Part shown: positions 38,743 through 48,990 of the stretch, one piece after another | Numbering within the stretch: position 1 is the first letter of the stretch | Layout: each line of letters starts with the position of its first letter | Assembly: GCA_964247055.1 (NCBI GenBank) | Contig: OZ176050.1 | Coordinates: forward strand, 8,990,001 to 9,054,000 | Source of the DNA: Paragordius varius | Taxonomy: Eukaryota; Nematomorpha | Direction of reading: 5' to 3' | Length of the DNA stretch: 64,000 bases | Translations under genes and position numbers: made by a program | The notes under the pieces: model-generated | Seen by the model: the letters and a program-made list of their open reading frames with translations, nothing else | Told to the model about the DNA's origin: nothing | Database searches by the model: none

Positions 38743-41700
38743 TTAATCCCAAAGCTTAATTTTTCCATCCCAACCGGCCGATAATATTTTAGAGGTTTCA
38801 TGCGGGTGCCATAAAACACTTATACAAACATCATCGTGAGCCTTGAACGACGTTACAACCTTGGTCGTATTCCAATCCCATATCCAAATTTTGCCATCGG
38901 CATCGCCTGTAATAACGTACGTTTGGTCCGGACTGAAATCTGGGCTACAACCATAACCTGCAACCTAGTAGGAAAGAGAATAATTTATTTTAGAGTTAGA
39001 TCATTGCTAACACCAAAAATTTTGAAGGGCCAAATAAAATATTTTTATGGTTTCAAGGGCCATGTACCATATAATCCCGTCAAATTTGGCAATTAGTCTA
39101 TTAACAAAGGAATAATTTAGGGCTAAAAATCATTTTTCCACAGAATATAATTATGGACAAAAAGTGAATCAAATCTAGCCCATATGATATATATATATAT
39201 ATATATATATAATTGAAAACAAAATACTTAAGCTTACTTTTCTGATAAAAATGAATGACACAAGTTAAGTGCAAGAAAACTTTGTAATAAAGAGCAAAAT
39301 AAATATTTGGACAAACAAATGACCCATTTCAAACCTTAAAAACGTATACAACCATTTGGAAGTAACCGCAAAAACGCCAGACGCACACCTTAAGTAAAAA
39401 GATTTAACAAAACTTTAAAAAAACTAAACTTGGACATTATCGATTGTGGAGAGCTGCCAGACAAAGATGAATGGAATAAGGTTATTTATGGACAAAGTCA
39501 AACATGATGATATAAACGTATATTAAGCTTGGAACCAAGCCAAAAAATAATTTTTCAGATTAGATATCAGAAATTTAAGAAAATAAAATTAGCGTGGGTC
39601 AATATTTTCTTACTCCAACAACCAAAAATAATTTAGACGGAGAAAATGAACCGGTTTTTTCTGAAATTATATTTCCAATTTCACAAAAAAAAACCATGTT
39701 GTTTGTTTGTTGAAAAATCACAAGTTATCATACTACTTTTAGATGAAAATAGATAATTTTTTAATTTTAAGATAAATATAAGATTAAATAACCATGTGGC
39801 CCCTGAACGTTTTCTTTTTGCGCCAACGCAATCCACCCATGACTTGATACATCATAATTTTATTATCCATAGATTGGCAAGCTAACCATTTTTCTGTAAA
39901 AATAAATAATGTATAAATTATTGTTATAAGGCAAAATTTAAAAAAATATTGATTGATAATATATGTAAATGCTTTCATATTTTCCTGATAATAAATATTA
40001 TTAATTAAAAATATCATGGCATGGAACATAATAAGTATTTTATTTTTATAACGATTTCACACCAATTTCCAAACAAAAATAATTAATATATTTATAACAT
40101 TCGAAAATTGAAAAATAATAAATTACGATTTGGTGATAGGGTAACACAAGGCAACGCATGCATAGAGGGATCGGCAACATAATGGGTATCGACAGGAATA
40201 TCCCTATAAATTATAAATGGTAAAAAATAATTTAATGACAAGTTTCATAAACAAAACAAAATTATAATCATTTATAAATACAAAAATGGTAATTGTTAAA
40301 ATATAAATAATTACCATTCCCATATTCTCATAGTTTTGTCATCAGATGTGGTAGCAAATTTTTTATTGTTATCAATGAAAGTGATTGAATTAACTGCACC
40401 TAAATGTCGATCATACTCCTGTACAACCTCGGAAGATCTAGTGTCAAACTAAACAATAATGTAATATCATGATTTAAGCAGGTGTAAGGTTTTTGCATAA
40501 AATCCGTAAGAAAATAATAAATTGTTGAAACTTTAAAGTTTAATCATATTTCATTATTTATTACAAGTTTAATCATTTAGTTATGTTTAATTTTACATTT
40601 TTATCTTAATTCACTATAATTTATTACTGTAATAAAATAATTATAAATAATAAAGGTCTTTTGTAAAAATGTAGTTACTTAATGCAAAAATAATATATTC
40701 TGTAATGTATAAATTGGAATATCATTCTCTAATGAAATTTCAGATGAGGGCTAATAAAATTATTCCAATAATAAAGAAAACTTACACATAAGACTTTTTT
40801 ATTGGACATTCCAGCCAAAAATAAATGTTGCAAACTTTCTGTCGGATTAAAACGGACGCAATAGCAAACTTTGCGGTTCGGAAATTTAGCGATAGCTTTT
40901 CCTATTATTAGATAAAAAATAAAATAGGAGAGAAAATATTAATAATGAACAGTCAGGCAGCCACTTTAACTGCGCTTATCAAACTGAAACAAATCAAAAC
41001 CAACTAATGTATATCGGCAAGATTTTAAAATAATTATAAAATTTCACCATTTTTTAGATTAAAATTTGGTTTACTTGATTCAAACTATAATTACATTATA
41101 GCACGTTTTTGGCTGTATTTATATTTAAATGCGGTCATGATTAATACAGAGAATATAAAAACAATTAGAAAACAACAATAATAATTTATCTCAAATCAGC
41201 TATTTTTCAACAGCTTTGATGATAAATATAAAAATTAGGCTAAAAATTAACCTGTTTCAGTGTCCCACATTTTGATGTATTTATCATAACCGGCTGAAAG
41301 AAAGTGTCTACCATTATTGTTAAATGAAACATCTCGAATGGCCTGCAAATGTCCTGAATAGGTCATTATCACACGTCGCTGACTATATGCTTCCCATAAC
41401 TGTTTAAAGATAGAATAGAGATGGTTAAAATATAAATAAAGTGATCAAATAGGAAATTAAAAATATATTCATCAATCATATTTAAACCAAATATTAATAA
41501 ATAAGTCTTTATATTTATCGTGCCGCAACATTATTTACTAGAAACCTTAAAATTTCAAAAAAAAACTTTTAGAAAAAATAATTTTAGCAGTATAATAAAT
41601 ACCTATGCTAAGTATTATGTGTGTTTAGATTAAAAAACGATATTTTCAGTAAACAGCTAATTCTCGAGATATATATATCTAAAGAGTCCATTTTTCCAAA

Positions 41701-44246
41701 AAAAGATAAAAAAACAAAAAAGAGAAAACTTTAATTTTAGCATCCATGCCAGCTGATAGGAATAGATGGGCAGATCGAGGAAACCAACGTATAGTTGAGA
41801 TTCCCTTAGTGTGTCCGGAATAGCAATGTAACAATTTTTTTGGAATGTAACAACGATCAGGGATATAATCGGCCCTAAGATTAACCCCCAAATCGTGGGG
41901 TGCATGGAGAAATGATCGGTTTTGATAATCATAGGGATCGGGTACTAAAATATATTTATAGGTATAGATATATGATTATTAAAATTTATATTATCAGACA
42001 AAAACTCCCACTATGTTTTTTAAGTGAAAAGTAATATTACAGTAAAAAATGAAATTATACGGACCAAACTTTAAAATATAGAGATAAATATTTTTTTCTA
42101 AATGAAACCATTTTTAAATATAACTTTTTGTTTAAAATTATAATATAGATGTATATTGGTGAAATAAACAATTATTTATTTTATAATTGTAATTAAATAC
42201 TTTATTTGGGCAAGATTAAGGATTAAATATGGTTGTCTTTTTAAAAAAAATATTTGTCCTTATATTTTCACGCTGTATAACTTCATAGTAAATACAGTAT
42301 GCACATTTATGATGACCTATTCACATTATTATTATATTGGCAACATAGTATAGTATATGTAAAAACAACAAAATGTTTAAACAATTTTATTTTTAATGTG
42401 GTTAATTATGGACAAAATTTGTTTTATAACACATGCTAATGTTTACCTATTGCCCAACAATAACGAGATTAGACCAGCATATATATGCATACTGTAATCA
42501 AAAATAAATGACTATACTATGTAAAACAGATTTTTCCATAACAATTTTTTCAGGATCTTCAGTTTTCTTTTTCCGTTTTGCCAAAATTTCCTTCAATTCA
42601 ACTTGTTGCTCCTATCAATAAAGAATTTTAAATATTTATAGTCATTTCCAAATTTAAAAAAATGAAAAATTTTCTAAATAAAAAAAAACTATAAAAGTAA
42701 ATCTTTTTCATAAAAAGGTAATAGGAGATTAAAATCCAACTTCAGTAGGGCGAGATACAGTTTCTTCATCCACAAATTTAGCCCAAGGTCCCAAAAAACC
42801 TTCAATGTCAGATGGATCTTTGGCAATCACCTTTTTCCTTTCTAAATATTAAAAATAAAATAATTCAAAAAGTTAAAGTATTTTTTGTTGAGAAAAATAA
42901 AACTTTAACAAAATTCTGTCAATTAAAGTATCGACCTTTTTAGAAGCCAATGTATAATATATTATTTTTGAGTTGACAAATAATAACATCGGATGTGTAT
43001 TTGCCAGAAAAATTGGTACAATAAACCCTAGATAAAGTTCATAGATAATGTTTTTATATACAGACCAATATTTAATTTAGCAACACGACATAACCTAGGA
43101 AATATAATTTCTACTGATTACAAAGGATGTCTGAAAAAACGTATTTGATATTAGCATAAAGATTTAATATTTATCCTAATAAAATGTTATTATCAAAAAA
43201 GAATTGAAGGATATAGCTATAGAATGAAATATGCTATAATAATATAAAATTGAATAAAAGTAATATTTTAGTACATCATGTAACAAGAGGGCTTTAATTT
43301 TGGAGTTTATAAAAAGGTTTATTAATTTAACTCTATATAAATTCACAGTGATAAAGAAAATTATTCGAACCTCAATAATTTAATAAATAAAAATCTACAA
43401 CATGCTCAATAAAATTTAAAATTAACCCGCTTTTGAATTTTTAAAATCGATTGAGATCAAGTAAACATCAGGGTGTTGTAACATTTCAACAATAAAAATA
43501 ATAGAATTATTTGGTCATATTTACAAAGTATACCTGTCTGTTCACTGTAACAATTTTAGAGATAAACCATTTAGAAAAATAAAAGCATCAATTATAATAA
43601 GACTTTAAAATTAAATATAATAATTGAATCCAATCACCAGTATAAAAAACTTTAAAAAATTTGAAAAACTAACTTTTGTGGAATGAAGCGGTTTCATCTG
43701 GAACTGTCCCAATCGTCGCGTTGGCAGAATTTATAGATGGATCAATGGCATGACCTGTCAAAATTTATAATTTAAACATATTATATATGCTTTTATTATA
43801 AATAATTGCAAAATAATAGATAACCTTCTACATAAAATGTTTTCCGTTGGATTTCAAAATCCGACTCATTAACGTTTTCTGGTTCCACATAACCGGAAAA
43901 TGTATTCTTAATAGCACTTGACTGTTGAGTTTTATGAGGATTTTTGGGTCCAACATCGGGTGCAAACATTTCATCATAGGTGTAATTTTGTGTTATTTCC
44001 TTTACATCTTTGGATAGATAATGTAATGGGTCAATAGTTTTCTACAATATGCATAAATATTAATTAATTTCCAAATAATATTTAAGGATAGGCAAAATAT
44101 GATTAACTTACATCTATCGGTACGGCTGGAGTCAAATTAATATTAAGTTGGGATTTTAATTCTTGAATAGATGTAAGTGAATTTGTGGGCAAATTTGTTT
44201 TATCTTCGGAGTCGCTTTCAGATCCATAATTTTGAAGCACCTCCAT
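38743..44246 (-). CDS. CDC40: Pre-mRNA-processing factor 17 (CDC40/PRP17), WD40 splicing factor
   Basis: CDC40 acts in the spliceosome at the second catalytic step. Twelve exons give 546 residues with consistent phases: 44246-44112, 44041-43825, 43754-43674, 42841-42741, 42611-42518, 41944-41730, 41399-41252, 40901-40786, 40448-40315, 40203-40127, 39893-39793, 38964-38743. The N-terminus carries [10 protein letters not shown]. The conserved [21 protein letters not shown] and [13 protein letters not shown] blocks precede the WD40 propeller (from about residue 240, [14 protein letters not shown]). The propeller includes [45 protein letters not shown] and a final [20 protein letters not shown]. 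One blade reads KKVLCFDTRS where the human protein has a QWD motif, so that WD dipeptide is lost. Human CDC40 has 579 residues; the shortening is at the N-terminus. Confidence 0.96.
39188..39212. repeat. (TA)n microsatellite
   Basis: About twelve TA dinucleotides lie in the CDC40 intron between the last two exons. Confidence 0.9.
42295..42494. mobile_element. 200-bp MITE with TA target duplication in a CDC40 intron
   Basis: The left end (cagtatgcacatttatg) and the right end read on the minus strand (cagtatgcatatatatgctg) are inverted repeats extending about 50 bp. TA dinucleotides flank both ends. This fits a Tc1/mariner-mobilised MITE. Partial relatives occur at 26949-27035 and 46559-46650. 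Confidence 0.75.
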
Positions 44247-44302
44247 TATGAATGAAAGAAAATAACCGCTGTACGGTGATGGGGTGAGAGCATAAATTTA
44301 TC
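44247..44302. promoter_or_regulatory. Shared start region of CDC40 and ACER
   Basis: Only 56 bp separate the divergent start codons of CDC40 (44246, minus) and ACER (44303, plus). A bidirectional promoter or overlapping 5' UTRs are implied. No core element can be named from sequence alone. Confidence 0.45.
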
Positions 44303-45347
44303 ATGAATATATTTGAACGTAATTCGGCTCCTGTGGATTGGTGTGAACAGAATTTTGTAATAACTACCTCGATAGCTGAATTTTTTAATACGGTATTGTG
44401 TCATTTTATTTATAGATTAGCAATATACTTTTTTTCATTTTCCCACCAATACTAATTTATTTGTTCATACCGTATGGAAAACAATTTGATTCCGTATAAC
44501 AATCATAATTTTATTAGTCTATACACCTTGTTTGGTCTTTACTTATAATTGTTGGTGTTTGTTCCACCTATTTTCATGCAACACTCAGTTTGGCTGGCCA
44601 ACTTTTGGATGAATTGGCAATTTTGTGGGTGATCCATATCGTTTTTGCATTATGGTTTCCACGGCGACTTTTACCAAAAATGTTTAAGAATAACCGGTAA
44701 ATTTTTATATTTATTAGGAGACTTTATTTTATATACCTTATAACAACTATGGGAATTTTATCCACTTACCTCTGTTGCATCAAGCCGAGTGTAAATGCCT
44801 TTGTCCTAATGACATTTGGTGTACCGACAATGACTCTATTATTTAAAGAAGTTAAAAAGTAACATTAGAATAGTTTCTCATTATATCATTTACGCTTTAT
44901 GATAAACCTTATTTTTTGTCAAATTTTAACACATTCTTCGTAATTTAATTTGGTAAAGTTGGCTTTTAAAGAGAATCCCTTAATAAATATTGTGATATTT
45001 TAAGTTGTTTTTAGGAGTTTTTTGTCTCTAATTTTTTACACTTATTCACTTTCTGACATAGGAGTGAATGTCTTAAAGTCCATTATTTGGGCCAACGTTC
45101 GTTTTGTTTATGGGCTCTGGCTCTGGTTTCATGGATTGTGGATAGGGCTTTGTGTCACCCATATCTTTATTCAACTTTTCCGTATTTGCATTCTTTATGG
45201 CACATTCTTATATTGCTTGCGACTTATGAGGTATGCGTCCTTTTTGCCTACTTTCACGCTGTCAATGAAGCACCTTCTACTATAGGAATCCCGGTTCTTA
45301 TCTATTGGCCGTTTCTTCCACAAACATCTACCTTAAAGTATGTATAA
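44303..45347 (+). CDS. ACER: Alkaline ceramidase (ACER family)
   Basis: This membrane hydrolase cleaves ceramide to sphingosine and a fatty acid in ER/Golgi membranes. Five exons (44303-44392, 44416-44493, 44518-44696, 44718-44858, 45062-45347) give 257 residues with consistent phases. Family marks are the calcium-site segment VDWCEQNFV with a following AEFFNT, the zinc/catalytic [20 protein letters not shown], and the C-terminal HxxxH in [17 protein letters not shown]. Seven hydrophobic segments can be counted. It most resembles ACER2 of vertebrates ([27 protein letters not shown]). The first three introns are 23, 24 and 21 nt, among the shortest in the window. The start codon is the first ATG and gives the usual short N-terminus. 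Confidence 0.95.
44393..44415 (+). other. 23-nt intron, ACER intron 1
   Basis: The intron begins gtattg and ends ttatag. It joins AEFFNT to ISNILFF, as in vertebrate ceramidases. Confidence 0.92.
44494..44517 (+). other. 24-nt intron, ACER intron 2
   Basis: The intron begins gtataa and ends tattag. Its length is a multiple of three and its second codon is an in-frame TAA, so retention would terminate translation. Confidence 0.9.
44697..44717 (+). other. 21-nt intron, ACER intron 3
   Basis: The intron begins gtaaat and ends tattag. It is the shortest intron in the window. It joins PKMFKNN-R to RLYFIYL; retention would give an immediate in-frame TAA. Confidence 0.88.
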
Positions 45348-45677
45348 TACATATTTTATACCTATGTAAAAATTGTTTAAATATTTTACAATATTAAAAA
45401 AAATGGTAAAAATTCTTTAAGCTTTCATTTTATAAATTACATATTGATGATAAATTATTCTATATAACTTTTGTTATTCTCTACTAATATATATGATATT
45501 TTGATATATTAGATTTTAATATATTAACGAAATTGTGTGAGTAAAATTATCTGTCTGCTAATTTATAGAATTTTTAAAAAAATACATATTTGTTTGATCA
45601 TATATCATGTAATTGTATATTATTATTTAATTTTGCTAAAATATATTATTGGTTATTATTTTAGAAAAAATCAAACT

Positions 45678-46216
45678 ATGCATCATCGCATTTATAAATA
45701 CCTTATTCCACATTCCATGCAATTACAATTCAAATCATGGTCACAACAATACTTTAGGAGTGAAATTGGACGAATACCTCATGTATTATTTATGCCTATA
45801 CCATCTAACACTATTGATTCCAATGATATTGACACCAGTTTTATGTCATATCATAAAAGAGAATCGGAGATTTGCAGTCATATGCAAAAGGATAGTTGGA
45901 ATATTAACGAAAAATGCAATAATTATTTCATATATGAGAATGGCTTGCAAAACGGGATCAAAAAATATTGTTCAGGTTCTACAATACATGTTTTAATTTT
46001 GTTAAATGTATTTTAAAGCTGGCATTATAAGTTTTTGCTTCGAAAGAAATAAATTATTTTAACATATATTTTATAAATTATATATGGTTTTTAGATTGCC
46101 GATGTAAGGCTTGTACCTATGAAAGTTTACTCTATCTCATAATGAATAATCACAATCAACATCAATCATCTTCTAATTATCCCGAGAAATATATTGAAAT
46201 TAATTATCAGGCTTAA
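45678..46216 (+). CDS. Candidate two-exon gene of unknown function, 139 residues
   Basis: I do not recognise this. An open stretch from an ATG at 45678 to a donor at 45975, joined to 46095-46216, gives 139 residues in frame (MHHRIYKYLIPHSM... KKYCSDCRCKACTYES... ending INYQA). The junction makes a small Cys cluster. A second frame over the same DNA is also open (about 45649-46014). That frame is hydrophobic, with DEYLMYYLCLYHLTLL then TPVLCHIIKENRRF, recalling the last helix of a GPCR, and it also splices in phase to 46095. No earlier exons fit between ACER and this point, so it may be a small gene, an orphan 3' fragment or chance. It lies 331 bp downstream of ACER. Confidence 0.3.
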
Positions 46217-46558
46217 ATATCAATAGTGAGTGTTTATATAGTTTATATGTATAAATAGTAAATTATTATCCAAAAATCATAGCAAATTATTTACCACCTA
46301 ATCATGCAATATAACCTGTATGGATAGCAAATGGATTTATATTTAATATATGTCATTTTAGAATAAATAATTATTATAATTCATATAATTTTGGGGAATA
46401 TAATTATATATTAAAAATAAATTGTTAGACCTATTAAAAAGCTGTTTGGAAAAATGTATTATATTTTGATTTATTCAGTCACATAGATTCAACATAAAGT
46501 ATTTCACGATTTAACCATACCCAATAATATAATTTAATTTAATCTTTACATTGAATTA

Positions 46559-46650
46559 CAGTATGCACATTTCTGGCTTATGCACATATTGTTGGTCAAT
46601 TTGTAATGTAATAGCGTATTTTATGAAACAAATTTTTTTCATAATTAAAT
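46559..46650. mobile_element. Partial copy of the 200-bp TA-flanked MITE
   Basis: It begins with the same cagtatgcacatttctgg terminus preceded by TA. It runs inward to acaaatttttttcataatta, matching the left half of 42295-42494. Confidence 0.55.
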
Positions 46651-46892
46651 AAGTTAAGTATATATATAATAAAAAAAATTGTTTGATTTCAGCATTTTAT
46701 TGCACTATTTGAAAAAAGGGAATAAAATTGTGATCCATACATGTGGATTATTTTGAAACATTATTTTATAGTTAAGATCTCACAGGAAAACTGTGCATTC
46801 AATATATTGTTTACCGGTGTGAAGGTTACAAATTGACGGCTAACGGAAAAACGGCTATACTATAATTTATATCTTTTAATGGGTATTATTTA

Positions 46893-48990
46893 AAGCCTTA
46901 TTGAACTCGTATGGCTTCTTAAGTTTTTTGAAAATTAGCTCTGAAACTACGCCATTTTTGTGTGGCCTCTTAGTTTTAAACCGGTAGACTCCTACCCATA
47001 CACCTATTTATCAAAAGCGCTGACTTAAATTCTTTGCCTTTATAGGGCAAAAATTTGGCATCATCTTTTATACCATCTTCTCATGGGTTGTTTGAAAAAA
47101 ATACCTTAACACTAAATAATCCTTTTATGATGGCCTATTTTTAGGCATAAAAACCCCAAATTAAAGGCTAATAAAAAACGCCTGATTTACCTACGGGTAA
47201 TATTGTAAGCTTTTAATGAGCTCATATGGCTTAATAAATTTTCTGTAAATTAGCTCCAAAACAACGCAATTTCTATATAGTGGGGCGGGTAGCTGCTTAC
47301 CCAGGGGAAGGTATAAAAAAGCGGTGGGTAAAATTTTTGCTTTTATATGGGGAATATCTGGAATTATCATGGATTCCATATGTTCCTATAAGTTATTTTG
47401 TTTTATAACAAATTGTTCTATGGCGGCGCATTTTTCAGAACGTAAAACTTTACTTAAATATTTTTTTTTTTAAGGGGTAATAAATAATTTAGGCCCTTAT
47501 TGAACTCACATATAGATTTTCTAAAATTTGGCTCCAATGCATGCTTTATCGATATGGGGACGCAGTTTTACGCGGGTAGCCCCCTAACCAGGGGAGAAAC
47601 AAAAAAACGCTCGATTAATATTTTTGCCTTGATTCGGGTAATACCTGGAATCATGATTGATTTCATATGCTCTCATGGGATTTTCGAAAAATTGCCTCAA
47701 AACCAAAAGGTATTCTATGGTGGCGCATTTTCAGGGCAAGGACCTAATTAAGGGTTAATTTAATAAAACCGCTCTACATATATTTTGCCTTTTTACGGGC
47801 TATATTTTAAGTCTTTATTGAACTCATACGGCTTGATAAGTTTTCTAATATTTGCCTCCAATATCACGCTATGGTGGCGCAGTTGTAAGCTAGTAGCCCC
47901 CTACCCAGAGGCCAATATAAAAAAGACGTTTGATAAAATTTGCCTTTATAGGGGAATACCTGGAATCATCATTCATTCTATATGTCCTTAGTTTTTGGAA
48001 GAATGGGACCAAAACTAAATAATAGTTCAATGATAGCGCATTTTTTATGGCGTAAAGGGCCTAATTAACTGCTAATTTAAAAAACCCCTCCGCTTGAATT
48101 TTTGCCTTTTTACGTGTAATATTTCAGGCTTTTATTAAACTTATATTTCCTGATAAGTTTTCTGAAATTTAACTCCTAAACAACGCAATTTCGATATGGT
48201 GGCGCAGTTTTAGGCTGGTAGCTCCCTACCCAGAGGCTGATACAAAAAAAGCGTTTGATTAAAATTTTTGCCTTTTTTCGGAGAATACCTGGAGTCCAGA
48301 TTGATTCCATAATAGTTTTTGGAAAATTGCCTAAAACCTAAAAATTCTATGGTGGCACATTTTTCAGGGCGTGAAGGGCCTAATAAACGGCTAATTTTAA
48401 AAAAAACATGCGACCTAAATATTTACCTTGTTACGTGTAATAATTTAAGCACCTATAGAACTGCCTGATAGGTTTTCTGAAATTTAGCCCCAAAGGCACG
48501 CTATTTTGATATGACGGGGCAGGTATCTCCTTACCCAGCAGCCAATATAAAAGAAACGCACGATTAAAATTTTGCCTTTTAACAGGGAATACGAATCCTC
48601 GTTGAATTTTTACAATCTCATACCTTGGACGAAAAACAGATTAAAATTGTTTTTGTGGAAAAGCGGCATTTCGGGGGAGCTAGGGCCTAAATTAAAAAAG
48701 TGAGCCGACTATGTTCGGCGCAATCGAAAAAAAGTAAAAAATCATATTTGAAATCGAATGGGATAACACGTTTTCCGGAAAATTGTCTTAAAGATTCGAT
48801 TTTTGTGGATTTCTGTTAAAAACCGTTTTTTAGACGTGGTTGGCCCGAACTGGGGACCTAATTCAAAAAAAAGGCGCAGGTATTGTCGAAGCATTCATTG
48901 AATTATAGTTTTTCGACATTTGGATTTGAATGGGTCTAGTGGTTTTCTGGAAACAGATCACAAAGCCTGCATTTTTTAATTTTATAAATA
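46893..48990 (-). repeat. Right arm of the 2-kb inverted repeat with ~315-bp tandem units
   Basis: About six tandem units recur at 280-320 bp, with anchors near 46903, 47216, 47497, 47818, 48134 and 48455 (ttgaactcatatggc-like). They share a ggtggcgcagtttta block and a cctggaatcat block. The outer ~390 bp (48600-48990) is the inverted match of 16413-16830. Homology ends at tttataaatatatagat. Small open frames at 47191-47991 are incidental. Confidence 0.85.

Noticed and set aside
47500-47991. Small open frames in the right repeat arm
   Set aside because: They lie in diverged tandem units, are not conserved from unit to unit, and have no recognisable motif.
16413-48990. A single giant transposon with 2-kb terminal inverted repeats
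   Set aside because: No transposase, integrase or polymerase reading frame fitting such an element lies between the arms, the interior is ordinary host genes, and no matching target duplication was seen at the outer ends. I kept only the inverted-repeat observation.
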